From Gammaproteobacteria bacterium UBA5078 (GTDB lineage Bacteria > Pseudomonadota > Gammaproteobacteria > Pseudomonadales > Pseudohongiellaceae), in contig DIAM01000004.1 in NCBI GenBank assembly GCA_002416505.1, forward strand, positions 151,173-215,172: a stretch of 64,000 nt of DNA. Reading direction: 5' to 3'. Within the stretch, counting starts at the first letter, position 1; each line of letters starts with the position of its first letter. Position numbers and translations under genes: made by a program. Below the pieces are notes generated by a model. The model worked only from the letters and a program-made list of their open reading frames with translations. It was not told the origin of the DNA and did no database searches. Shown here piece by piece: positions 51,239 through 60,139 of this stretch.

Positions 51239-52755
51239 GAGAAGCAATGAGCAGACAATGGCGTGACATCGACATCCGCAACGCGGCGATTCTCATCAGC
51301 CTAGTGCTCTCAGTTTGGCATATCCTCGTCAACCCGGTTCCCAACACCGACGCCTTCGACTATGTACGCACCGCCCATGTCTACCTAGATCAAGGCGCCA
51401 CAGCGGCATTCCAATGGTACCCATCCGCTAGCTACCCAGTCATGATGGGCATGCTTAGTCAGCTCACCGGTGTTGACCTCATACTCTCTGGACAGTTGAT
51501 AAACGCCGTGCTGTTCGCCGTACTGGTGTACGCGTTTATTACTCTCTCGCTCGAGATGCGCAACACCCCGCGCGTAGCCCTGATCGCTGCCATCGTGGTA
51601 CTGGCATTCCCGAGCGTGAACGAGTATCGCTACTATCTTATCCGTGATATCGGCTTCCTCGCATTAATGCTACTTGGCGCCATTCAACTGAGCCGCTATA
51701 GCAAGTACCCGACCAACTGGTCAGGCTTTGGCTTCATCGCGTGGACTCTGCTCGCCGCGCTGTTTCGCGCCGAGGCCCTCGTCTACCTACCCCTAGCGCC
51801 ACTGGCCTTGCTAAGCCTGGGCGAAAACACCTGGGCATATAAGCTGCGCGCCTTGGTGAAACTCGAGGCCACGCTACTGGCATTGGCGCTAATCGCTTTC
51901 ACGGCACTGAGCATAGCGGGCGCAGACGTCATCGGGACTCTGCAGGCAATGCTGACAATCTATCTGCCTTTCCTCACCGCCTCTGTCGAGGCATTGAGTG
52001 CGCAGAACTCGCCCTTAGGCATCGCTATCTTTGGCGAGTATGCCGCCAACTTCTCGGGGCAGTATCTGTGGGCCTTTATGTTCACGGGGCTGAGCACGAT
52101 ACTGCTGATCAAGTTAATCACAGGCTTCGGCGTGCCAAGCCTGCTGCTCTTCCTGTACGGGTATAAGGAGGACGCCATCACCTTGCGCGATCCAGCTCTG
52201 CGCATCACGATCGCCTATATGATCATCGCCTTCGCCATCTTGCTCGCCTTCCTCGCGCTGACTCGCTTCATCGCAACACGCTACACGCTCATGTTTTGCT
52301 TGGCCACGCTGCCGCTACTCGTGCTGACCATCGACAAGTTCATTGAGCCGATGCAACGTAGTGCGCGGCGCAAATTATTACAGGGAGTGCTCACCACTCT
52401 TGCGCTGTTCTCGGTAGTTGACGCGCATATAAGTTTCGTCGATTCGGGACGTTCTTTGGACGAGGCTGTGCAGTGGCTGCGTGACAACGGCGCACAGAGC
52501 GAGGGCGTATTCACGAATAGCACTTACGTGGCGTATTTCAGCGGTAGGGTCGAGGATTATAATCTTATCAATCGCTACATCAGCGCCGAGGACATCGGCA
52601 ATACCCCTTTCGGCACCATCGTAGTTCTCACGACGAGCCGGAGCATCGACGCCGAGATTGCGCGCAGCACGCAGCGTCAGCAGCTCGAATTACTCGCCGC
52701 CTTTCCAGATCAGGAGGACCCCGAAATCCTGATCTTTAGACGCATAGACGACTAA
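51235..52755 (+). CDS. Multi-span membrane glycosyltransferase-like protein
   Basis: 506 residues. About ten hydrophobic segments follow an N-terminal acidic loop ('PVPNTDAFDYVRTAHVYLDQGATAAFQWYPSASYPVMMG') like that of GT-C fold enzymes such as ArnT/PMT-type transferases, where such aspartates bind polyprenyl-sugar donors. A soluble C-terminal part ends 'EDPEILIFRRIDD'. The exact family is uncertain. It is translationally coupled to the lipid A acyltransferase gene and close to the core-oligosaccharide genes, so it may modify lipid A or core from undecaprenyl-phosphate sugars. It overlaps the convergent carbamoyltransferase stop by 4 bp. Confidence 0.65.
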   Translation: MREAMSRQWRDIDIRNAAILISLVLSVWHILVNPVPNTDAFDYVRTAHVYLDQGATAAFQWYPSASYPVMMGMLSQLTGVDLILSGQLINAVLFAVLVYAFITLSLEMRNTPRVALIAAIVVLAFPSVNEYRYYLIRDIGFLALMLLGAIQLSRYSKYPTNWSGFGFIAWTLLAALFRAEALVYLPLAPLALLSLGENTWAYKLRALVKLEATLLALALIAFTALSIAGADVIGTLQAMLTIYLPFLTASVEALSAQNSPLGIAIFGEYAANFSGQYLWAFMFTGLSTILLIKLITGFGVPSLLLFLYGYKEDAITLRDPALRITIAYMIIAFAILLAFLALTRFIATRYTLMFCLATLPLLVLTIDKFIEPMQRSARRKLLQGVLTTLALFSVVDAHISFVDSGRSLDEAVQWLRDNGAQSEGVFTNSTYVAYFSGRVEDYNLINRYISAEDIGNTPFGTIVVLTTSRSIDAEIARSTQRQQLELLAAFPDQEDPEILIFRRIDD

Positions 52756-54503
52756 TTGTCCCAGTCCGGCTCGGGACGCTTGGTCACCAGCAGATCCTGC
52801 ATGATCAAGTATTCTAGGTCCGATCCAAAGAATAAATTCAACGCATCCTCTGGCGAACACACCATCGCCTCTCCTGGGCGATTCAGGGAAGTGTTCAATA
52901 GCACGCCATAACCGCTGACCGCCTCGAACTCCTTCAGCAGCCGATAGAAGCGCGGGTTGGCCTCTTTCTTTACCACGTGGGCGCGGGACGTCCCGTCCTT
53001 ATACACCAGGCCTGGGAGCTTCTCGCGCCACTGTGGTGCTACATCGAAACTCTTGGTCATATAGTCTGCGGGATGCTTGGAACCGAGCATTTCCTCGGCC
53101 AGAGTATCGATTATGCTCGGCGAGAATGATCGCCATTTCTCGCGGAACTTGATCTTCTTATTGACGGAATCTACTGCGGCAGCCTGCATGGGATTAGCCA
53201 AGATGCAGCGATTGCCCAATGCGCGCGAACCAAATTCCATGCGACTCTGGAACCACCCCACTAGGTGCCCCTGCCCGAGCAGTTGTGCGGCCCGGGCCGT
53301 CGGGTTCTCTAAGACTTCGAAGATCGGCTTATCGCGATGCTTCTCGCAGGCACGCAGACAGCGCTCGGTCGTATAGCGGGGCCCGAGGAAGGCATCACTG
53401 AGGCCCACAATGGGCACGTTCTGCTCCGAAAGCGTATAGGCGGCCGCGCCAATTGCAGTGCCGGCGTCTCCGGCTGCGGGGGGAACGAATAGCTCCTTCA
53501 CCAATGGCAGCGCAGCTAGACGCTGATTCAACTTCACATTGAGCGCGCCGGTGCCGGCGAACGCGAGCTTACCGGTCTCTTTGAGAATAGGTCCTAAATA
53601 ATGCTCGACTAGGGCCACGGCCGCGTCTTCGTAGAGCTTCTGAATGCTCGCCGCATAGTGTACGTAGGGGTCTTGAAACAGTTCGCCAGCACGACGAGGT
53701 CCGAGAAGGTCCACGAGTTTTTTGCTGAAAAAATGGCCTCTGGACTTATCCTTATAGCGCCGCAAACCCACCGTACTGATCAACTTGGTATTGACCTTAA
53801 AATGCTTGCCATCGAAGCTCGCTAGTGCGGAAAGATCGTATTTATTCGGGTCGCCGTAGGTTGCCATGCCCATCACCTTGGCGTCGCCGTCGAGCATGTC
53901 GAAGCCCAGATAATCTGTGATTGCTCCGAACATGCCCGACAGCGAGTCGGGATCGTAGAACTCCTTAATACGATGGATATGTCCGTTCTCACCATAGCCG
54001 AGAAACATGGAGGCATATTCGCCCTTCATGTCGATCGTCAAGATCGCCGTCTTCTCCGCAAAGCCGCTCATGTGGTAAGCGCTACTGGCATGAGCAAGCT
54101 GATGCTGAACTGGAACGAAACGTACTTTATGCCAAGGAATCTTCAACTCGTCGAGCAGCTCCTTTACTTCGTACATATAGCGGCGATAACGACGATTACC
54201 ATTGAACAAGGCGTCTACACCGCGCTCTGGCGCATACCAATAGCGCCGCGCGTAATGCCAGCGCGCTCGACTAAATATGGAGATGGGGGCGTATGAGACC
54301 GACACCGTATTGATGTCACGCGGCTTTATTTTCGCCGAGCGAATGCAAAATTTTGCGGCCTCGCGCGGCATGCAGCCCTTGGCGTGCTTGCGCCTGACTA
54401 GGCGCTCCTCTTCAACGGCGGCGACGAGTTCGCCATCGACAAATAATGCGGCGGCCGCATCATGCCCAAGTGCACCGGATAGGCCCAGCGTGATTAGTGA
54501 CAT
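52752..54503 (-). CDS. Carbamoyltransferase of LPS core (NodU/CmcH family)
   Basis: 583 residues. The N-terminal part has the Kae1-like fold ('GLSGALGHDAAAALFVDGELVAAVEEERLVRRKHAKGCMPREAAKFC' and 'HQLAHASSAYHMSGF'), and the C-terminal part has the YrdC-like carbamoyl-AMP domain ('FQSRMEFGSRALGNRCILANP', 'FRPFSPS'-like 'WRSFSPSI', 'FNTSLN'-like 'LLNTSLNRPGEAMVCSPEDAL'). It transfers a carbamoyl group from carbamoyl phosphate. By position next to LPS kinases and waaG it corresponds to WapO-type enzymes that carbamoylate a core heptose in Pseudomonas. The gene follows the tandem kinase gene with a TAATG overlap. Confidence 0.88.
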   Translation of the reverse strand: MSLITLGLSGALGHDAAAALFVDGELVAAVEEERLVRRKHAKGCMPREAAKFCIRSAKIKPRDINTVSVSYAPISIFSRARWHYARRYWYAPERGVDALFNGNRRYRRYMYEVKELLDELKIPWHKVRFVPVQHQLAHASSAYHMSGFAEKTAILTIDMKGEYASMFLGYGENGHIHRIKEFYDPDSLSGMFGAITDYLGFDMLDGDAKVMGMATYGDPNKYDLSALASFDGKHFKVNTKLISTVGLRRYKDKSRGHFFSKKLVDLLGPRRAGELFQDPYVHYAASIQKLYEDAAVALVEHYLGPILKETGKLAFAGTGALNVKLNQRLAALPLVKELFVPPAAGDAGTAIGAAAYTLSEQNVPIVGLSDAFLGPRYTTERCLRACEKHRDKPIFEVLENPTARAAQLLGQGHLVGWFQSRMEFGSRALGNRCILANPMQAAAVDSVNKKIKFREKWRSFSPSIIDTLAEEMLGSKHPADYMTKSFDVAPQWREKLPGLVYKDGTSRAHVVKKEANPRFYRLLKEFEAVSGYGVLLNTSLNRPGEAMVCSPEDALNLFFGSDLEYLIMQDLLVTKRPEPDWDN

Positions 54504-55996
54504 TATGACCCTTTCGTAAAGTAATCGGATTCTTCCTGCAACTGCGCAAGCATGGTCTGCACCATCTGCGCGCGCGCCGGATCATCTTCCCAGTTTTTAG
54601 CGAAACGTTGTAAATCCTGCGCACGGGCTTTGGCGAAACGCCCCGTGTCCAACTCCTGATACATGCCATCTAAGTCCAGCACTGCCAGGCCTTTGTCGGA
54701 GACTAGAAAATTCGTCGCCTTCATATCGCCATGTACGATGTTATAGTCGCGCAGGGTCGCGAAAAGCGCCTTAAACTGACTCAGTGCGCGCTCCCAGGCG
54801 GGCGAGTTTATAGGCTCTTTCTTCAGCAAATGCAAGGCATCCTCGCCCGACAAGTACTCGCACAGAAAATAGGCCTCGCGGCGCAGAGAGCCGAATCGCC
54901 ACTCCATCATCAGCAAGGGTCTAGCAGTTGTGACACCCAACATTTCCAGCATATGGGCATTGCGCCAACACACCCACGCTCGGCTAGGTCGAAACTGGCG
55001 TCTTATCCTGTGCCACAGACTCTTGATATTGTAGCGTTTTAGAACGTATTGCTTGTCGTCGATAGTAATTATCGCGACCGTCGCGGTGCGCCCAGCTTTA
55101 ATAATCTCGCCGCGTTCGATGAAGGCGTCGGGAGAGCGCAGGAAGGCTTGCAGGTCTGCCGACTCCAAACTGCGCTCATAGACAATGTAGTGATTCCAGT
55201 CACGCCGGTAAGCGTTCGCGCTGGTCTCCCTATACAATTTCTTTAGCACGAGCTTGAGACGCTGCGCGCGCTTTTTCCTTAGCAGGGCTGCGAATACAGC
55301 GATGTCTTCGCTCAGATCGGCACTAGGACGCTGCTGTCGATAAAATTCGTAGAGCTTTACCGCCAAGGCGTCATTGCTCACTGGAAACTGAGCGAGGAAT
55401 AACGCGAGGTTGCGTAGCGAATTCACGCCATCGACGCCGTCTGAATTATTGGGATAGCGCTCTAGGTCGCCTGCATCGAGCAGGTATACCACGCTGTCCT
55501 TCAAGAGAAAATTGTCTAGATGGATATCCTTCTGGAGTAGGCCGCGCTCATGGCAATCGGCGATGAGCGAGACGACCTGCTGCAATAGCGCTACTCGTGC
55601 TGGCGGTGCGGCCCGCTCCCAGCGCTGGCCGAGGCTCTCCCCTCCATCGATATAGCGCAGCAGTAAGAATCCGCAGCGCCCATCGACGAGTTTACCGCTG
55701 CCCAGTAGTTGGGCACTCTTAATGCCCGCGCTGCACAGTGCGTTTACGCCCTGTATCTCGCGCTGTAGATGCTGCTCCCATCGCCCGCGCGCGAAGAACA
55801 ATTTTGCCACTACCAACGATCCCCGCCAGCGTGCCAGAGCCACTACGCGTTTTTTCGGCAACACGCGAAACAACTCGATCAGTTCGAGCGTCTCAGTCTG
55901 TTGCGTCGTGCCGTTTTCCAGGCGCACCTGAACACTCACCGGGAACTGAAGTCGGCGTCCGCTCAAGAGCAATGTCGACGAATTAATGGCTCGCAT
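54503..55996 (-). CDS. Tandem kinase-like protein of the LPS core cluster
   Basis: 497 residues containing two protein-kinase-like LPS kinase domains in series. The first (~40-215) has the lysine in 'LVVAKLFFARG', the catalytic aspartate in 'LLQKDIHLDNFLL' and metal aspartate in 'VYLLDAGDLE'. The second (~295-470) repeats this as 'YVLKRYNIKS', 'IVHGDMKATNFLV' and 'LAVLDLDGM'. Both sets of key residues look intact. A related tandem protein lies at the same place in Pseudomonas core clusters. It probably phosphorylates core heptoses together with WaaP. It lies 9 bp after waaP. Confidence 0.82.
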   Translation of the reverse strand: MRAINSSTLLLSGRRLQFPVSVQVRLENGTTQQTETLELIELFRVLPKKRVVALARWRGSLVVAKLFFARGRWEQHLQREIQGVNALCSAGIKSAQLLGSGKLVDGRCGFLLLRYIDGGESLGQRWERAAPPARVALLQQVVSLIADCHERGLLQKDIHLDNFLLKDSVVYLLDAGDLERYPNNSDGVDGVNSLRNLALFLAQFPVSNDALAVKLYEFYRQQRPSADLSEDIAVFAALLRKKRAQRLKLVLKKLYRETSANAYRRDWNHYIVYERSLESADLQAFLRSPDAFIERGEIIKAGRTATVAIITIDDKQYVLKRYNIKSLWHRIRRQFRPSRAWVCWRNAHMLEMLGVTTARPLLMMEWRFGSLRREAYFLCEYLSGEDALHLLKKEPINSPAWERALSQFKALFATLRDYNIVHGDMKATNFLVSDKGLAVLDLDGMYQELDTGRFAKARAQDLQRFAKNWEDDPARAQMVQTMLAQLQEESDYFTKGS

Positions 55997-56005
55997 CGAA
56001 ACACT

Positions 56006-56809
56006 TCATACTGGGTTTATCTTCCTGTCCAATTGCAGCGCCCGGTGCTGTACTTGCTGCCAGAATTTCGCGTCTTGACTGAAGCACTCGCGCAGCGACT
56101 TGCCCGAATAGAGGCGCACGAAGCGTAAAAAATCATGACGATTCAGGCCGATATGCAGCGCGGAGAAGTATAGCCCCGCCACGTCCTTTACCACCCAGCG
56201 GCGCGACAGCTTGCGTCGAATTAGGGCGCGATGAAGATCGATCAATGACAGCTGCGGCGTAGCGATCTGCTGCGCACTAAACGCCGACTCGTCGTGTAGT
56301 AGGAAATGACATAGGTAATAGTCCCGATGGCAGACGCCGTTGCCATGCATAATCTTGCTGATGCGCGCTACCTCCGCAATCAGGCTGCGCTTGATCCGAT
56401 AGGCGGGCTTGCACTGTGGCCACCTGCCACAGTAATCCTCGAGGCTAATGGTATTCTCTAAGGCCTCGGTCAGTATGAAGGATTGCCGAGTCGCGGGGTT
56501 CCAGCCACGGCTGCCGAAACCAACGGCCGTCATGGTCGCTAGCCCGAGACTGCGCAGTTTCTCGATCGCACACCATTCGTTCTCCGCACCTAAGACGGGC
56601 ATCTTCAGGGTCAACAGGTTCTTAATAATTTCGCCCCAACCGACGCCGACGTGATTCTTCGCGAAGAAGCGCTGCTGTGCGAATTCGAAGCGCAGAGTGC
56701 GCCGCCCCTTCACATCACGGTATACGTCGCCCTCTAGCTCAGACACCTTGCCGAAGGGATCCTGCCCAGCCCATGCCGCCGCGAAGTCATCACGCAGATT
56801 CACGATCAT
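56006..56809 (-). CDS. waaP: LPS core heptose(I) kinase
   Basis: 267 residues, the normal WaaP length (E. coli 265). It phosphorylates the first inner-core heptose. The N-terminal 'LRFEFAQQRFFAKNHVGVGWGEIIKNLLTLKMPVLGAENEWCAIEKLRSLGLATM' gives the kinase lobe, and 'NGVCHRDYYLCHFLL' with 'SLIDLHRALIRRKLSRRWVVKDVAGLYFSAL' supplies the catalytic aspartate and metal site. In Pseudomonas this phosphate is essential for outer-membrane integrity. Start overlaps waaG stop (ATGA). Confidence 0.93.
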   Translation of the reverse strand: MIVNLRDDFAAAWAGQDPFGKVSELEGDVYRDVKGRRTLRFEFAQQRFFAKNHVGVGWGEIIKNLLTLKMPVLGAENEWCAIEKLRSLGLATMTAVGFGSRGWNPATRQSFILTEALENTISLEDYCGRWPQCKPAYRIKRSLIAEVARISKIMHGNGVCHRDYYLCHFLLHDESAFSAQQIATPQLSLIDLHRALIRRKLSRRWVVKDVAGLYFSALHIGLNRHDFLRFVRLYSGKSLRECFSQDAKFWQQVQHRALQLDRKINPV

Positions 56810-57948
56810 GCGCCGCCCCCCTTGGTGTTTGCCTTGACGATATCCTCTATCAAAGTCGCCACTGTCTCGGGCATGCTATACAGGTCTTGCGAGCGGCCGT
56901 AGGCAATGCCGTTCGCCCGCCACTGCTCGCGCTCCGGAGAGGTCAACATCTCCAATAGCTGTTTATTCAGAAGTTGCTGATCGAATGGCGAGGCTGACAC
57001 AATGCCCACTCGCGCCCGTTCGATGTGAAAGGCATAGCCGCAAGTGGCGGTAGTGAGCACTGGCAGGCCCGCGATGGTGGCCTCCAGTAGTGTATAGCCC
57101 GCACTCTCACTATAGGCCGGGTGCAACATTAGATCGGCGCCAAGCAGAAAGCGCGGCACGTCATCACGACCGCCAAGGAACTCACAGCGCTCTTCGATCC
57201 CGAGGCGTTTGGCGAGCCTGCGGAAGCGATCCGGTTTATCTTGCCCCACGACGAAGTAGCGGATGCTGTTACGAAGGCTCGCTGGCAGCGATGCAAGGGC
57301 TCGCAAGGAGCGGTCCACTCCCTTGACCACGAAGCCGGAGCCGATTTGTACTATCGCCAATTCGTGGTCTGCGATGTGAAATTGCCGGCGAAAATCCTTA
57401 CGGAGCTCTTCCGCGTTCTCGGGCGGCTGACGATCGCGAGAGATCCCCGGTGGGATATCGTGAAAACGCTCTACGCTATGGGGATAATGTTGTTCGAACT
57501 GGCCCCTTTGCAGCGGAGACAATAGCAACACTGCAGTTTTCGCATTCGCCCCGAACACCGCCTCCTCATAGGCCATGAAGTGGCGATAACGCGGAGTGAA
57601 ACGATAGTAGAAGCCCCGTTGCTTTTGCGCACGCTCGGCGAAGCAGGGATCGGCGGCGAAGTAGAGATCTAGGCCAGGCATCTTATTGAAACCGATGACG
57701 GCGTCCACGGGCCTTTCCTGCAACGCCGCAGTGACTCGTGTGGTGAAACGTCTGTAAAGAGCGTGGCGGCTCCAGGCCTTCACATCCACTAATACGACCT
57801 CCAATGCCTCGGGAATCTCGCCCTGCCACTTCATGGTGTACACCACAACCCTATGGCCATTGGCGACACAGGCGTTAGCGACTCTTAAGAAGTCGCGCTG
57901 TTGTCCGCCATAGGGGAAGTAACTGTAGATGAGGAAGGCCAGAGTCAT
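56806..57948 (-). CDS. waaG: UDP-glucose:(heptosyl)LPS alpha-1,3-glucosyltransferase-like glycosyltransferase
   Basis: 380 residues, GT4 family. N-terminal 'LAFLIYSYFPYGGQQRDFLRVANACVANGHRVVVYTMKWQG' matches WaaG openings, with 'DAVIGFNKMPGLDLYFAADPCFAERA'. The donor side shows 'DRSLRALASLPASLRNSIRYFVVGQDKP', 'FLGGRDDVPRFLLGADLMLHPAYSESAGYTLLEATIAGLPVLTTATCGYAFHI', with the EX7E glutamates. It adds the first outer-core hexose to heptose II; the sugar may differ from glucose in this organism. It is coupled to waaC by ATGA and to waaP by ATGA. Confidence 0.92.
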   Translation of the reverse strand: MTLAFLIYSYFPYGGQQRDFLRVANACVANGHRVVVYTMKWQGEIPEALEVVLVDVKAWSRHALYRRFTTRVTAALQERPVDAVIGFNKMPGLDLYFAADPCFAERAQKQRGFYYRFTPRYRHFMAYEEAVFGANAKTAVLLLSPLQRGQFEQHYPHSVERFHDIPPGISRDRQPPENAEELRKDFRRQFHIADHELAIVQIGSGFVVKGVDRSLRALASLPASLRNSIRYFVVGQDKPDRFRRLAKRLGIEERCEFLGGRDDVPRFLLGADLMLHPAYSESAGYTLLEATIAGLPVLTTATCGYAFHIERARVGIVSASPFDQQLLNKQLLEMLTSPEREQWRANGIAYGRSQDLYSMPETVATLIEDIVKANTKGGGA

Positions 57949-59036
57949 GAGGGCTCCGCGATGCGCTCACGCGCGGCGATCAAACCCTCTAGGGCGGCCA
58001 GCACCTGCGTCGGCGCATGGCTGCTATAGCAGGGCGGATCGACGATGAAAGTTTGGCCCTCTACGCTCGCCTGCACGGGCTCGCCTTGATAGTGGCAGGT
58101 CTTGCTCATGCACGGCGCGCAGGCGAAGCTGGAGGACAGCTGTAACTGATTCTGCCCAAAGGTGCCCGATAACCCGGGATTGGTGGGACCATAGAGTGAT
58201 ACCGCGGGGACGGCGAGTGCGGCCGCCAAATGACCCAGGCCGGTATCGACCGACACGATGCCAGCGGCAGAGGCGATATGACGCGCCATGCCAGTTAGAT
58301 TGTGTCGCTCCAACACCGTTACGCCGGGTATATTCGCAGCGATTGCCTTGGCACGCTCGAGTTCCACCGCATTGCCCCATGGCAGGCGCACACTATAGCC
58401 ACGCGCGGTGGCCAGTAGCGCGAGTTCGCGCCAATAGGGCACCGGCCAGTGCTTACTTTGCCACGTAGTGCCATGCAGAAACAGGAGTGTCGAACTGGAC
58501 GAGATCTTCTCGGTTAAGCCAATGCGCGCATAGTCGAGGCCGTAGTCGACATGCGCAACATCCTCCTCGGTGAGCGAGTAGTTCAGCGCCCGCGAGAATA
58601 GCTCGCGCACCCTCTGTACCGCATGTTCATCCCGAGGCACGGAGAACACCTTGTTGTAGAACAGGGTCGCCATTGGCTCCTTGATGGTGCTATCGCTCAG
58701 ACCGATGGTCAGCCCCTTAGATAGCCGACTTATGAAGGCACTCTTGATAAGCCCTTGGGCATCGATCACGAGATCGTAGTGGTCGCGCTTGAGCTCTTTC
58801 TTAAAGGCAGCGAATTCGCCGTTGCGCAGCGTGCCCAAGATGTCTTTGCGCCAGCGCCTGAAGGCCACCGGAATCACCCTGTCGACCGCGGGGTGCCAAG
58901 CGGGAATTTCGACGAAATTCTCTTCCACGACCCAGTCGAATTGCAGGCGGCGATTCGCTCTCTTCGCATCCGTCACCGCAGGGAGCGTGTGGATCACATC
59001 CCCGAGCGAAGAGACCTTCACTATTAAGACTCGCAA
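57945..59036 (-). CDS. waaC: LPS heptosyltransferase I
   Basis: 363 residues, GT9 family. It adds the first L,D-heptose to Kdo2-lipid A from ADP-heptose. 'MRVLIVKVSSLGDVIHTLPAVTDAKRANRRLQFDWVVEENFVEIPAWHPAVDRVIPVAFRRWR' is the classic WaaC start. 'LLFLHGTTWQSKHWPVPYWRELALLA' and 'GIVSVDTGLGHLAAALAVPAVSLYGPTNPGLSGTFG' mark the donor site. It is longer than usual (about 320), with a C-terminal tail containing cysteines ('FACAPCMSKTCHY'). It overlaps the waaF end by 13 bp. Confidence 0.93.
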   Translation of the reverse strand: MRVLIVKVSSLGDVIHTLPAVTDAKRANRRLQFDWVVEENFVEIPAWHPAVDRVIPVAFRRWRKDILGTLRNGEFAAFKKELKRDHYDLVIDAQGLIKSAFISRLSKGLTIGLSDSTIKEPMATLFYNKVFSVPRDEHAVQRVRELFSRALNYSLTEEDVAHVDYGLDYARIGLTEKISSSSTLLFLHGTTWQSKHWPVPYWRELALLATARGYSVRLPWGNAVELERAKAIAANIPGVTVLERHNLTGMARHIASAAGIVSVDTGLGHLAAALAVPAVSLYGPTNPGLSGTFGQNQLQLSSSFACAPCMSKTCHYQGEPVQASVEGQTFIVDPPCYSSHAPTQVLAALEGLIAARERIAEPS

Positions 59037-60139
59037 AACGTGCCGTGCTCCCCTGCCGAGCGTTCATCCGCCGCGGATGAGCCCTTCTGTGTTGATGGTT
59101 CGATATCTACCAGCTGCGCCAACGCGGTCAATGCCAGTTCGGGGCTCAAGTCCACTAGGCAGCGCTTGTGCCCGAGGGGACAGACGCGCTCGAAACAGGG
59201 ACGGCAGCCGATATCGATAGACAGCAATTGTACTTGATCTGTAAGCGGAGGAGTAAAATCCGCCGAGCTCGAGCCATACATCGCGACCACTGGCCTGCCT
59301 AGTGCCGCGGCGACATGCATCAGACCGGAGTCGTTACTCACCACCGCCTTGGCCACCGACATCAGGTCGATGGCTTGGGCCAAGGAAGTACGCCCGGTGA
59401 GGTCATGACAGGCTTCTCGCCCGGACTCGCTAAGCTCCCGTAGAATCTGGTTTGCAACGTCATTGTCCTTCTGGGAACCCATTATCCAGACCTGCCAACC
59501 TTTGGCGATCAGCTGGGCACTAATACTGGCGTAATGCTGGGCCGGCCATTGCTTGGCATCGCCGAACTCGGCACCTGGGCAGATCGCGAGGACGGGCCGG
59601 GCGAGGTCTAGCTGCAAGGCCTTTACGGCGCTCGCAACCGACTCTGGCTCTGTCACGAGACGAGGTCGTGGCAAGGGCTTAGGCAAGGCGTCGCCATCTG
59701 CACGGCCCAGTGCGACAAAGCGTTGCACCATCAGTGGCAGGGCCTCTTTATCGAGGTCGCGCACGTCATTGAGCAGCAATCCACGCGCCTCTCCGCGCCA
59801 ACCCGTGCGCCGCGGCACCGCCGCGAACAACGGCAGCAGCGCCGACTTCAGGGAGTTAGGCAGTACGATGACCTGTTCATAGCCCTCCTTGCGCAGGGAG
59901 CGGCCGAGGCGGAAACGACCACCTAGATTTAATTCGCCGTGCTGAAACGGCAGGTCTATAGCGCTTCTCACCTGAGGCATCCGCTCCAGAAGAGGCCGGC
60001 TCCACACCGGGGCCAACACGTCGATAAGCAGACTCTGACCTTGCGCTCTAGCGTCGGCCTGCAGGCTGATGAACAAGGCCTGCGCCATCACCATGTCTCC
60101 GACCCATGACGGCCCCACTATTAGAATTTTTCGCGTCAT
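59024..60139 (-). CDS. waaF: LPS heptosyltransferase II
   Basis: 371 residues from the ATG at 60139, which overlaps the glnE stop as ATGA; a longer start at 60172 would lie deeper inside glnE. It adds heptose II. Blocks are 'KILIVGPSWVGDMVMAQALF', 'VIVLPNSLKSALLPLFAAVPRRTGWRGEARGLLLND', 'ICPGAEFGDAKQWPAQHYASIS' and 'AKAVVSNDSGLMHVAAALGRPVVAMYGSSSADFTPPL'. In Pseudomonas ilvE lies between waaF and glnE; here it does not. Confidence 0.94.
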   Translation of the reverse strand: MTRKILIVGPSWVGDMVMAQALFISLQADARAQGQSLLIDVLAPVWSRPLLERMPQVRSAIDLPFQHGELNLGGRFRLGRSLRKEGYEQVIVLPNSLKSALLPLFAAVPRRTGWRGEARGLLLNDVRDLDKEALPLMVQRFVALGRADGDALPKPLPRPRLVTEPESVASAVKALQLDLARPVLAICPGAEFGDAKQWPAQHYASISAQLIAKGWQVWIMGSQKDNDVANQILRELSESGREACHDLTGRTSLAQAIDLMSVAKAVVSNDSGLMHVAAALGRPVVAMYGSSSADFTPPLTDQVQLLSIDIGCRPCFERVCPLGHKRCLVDLSPELALTALAQLVDIEPSTQKGSSAADERSAGEHGTFCES

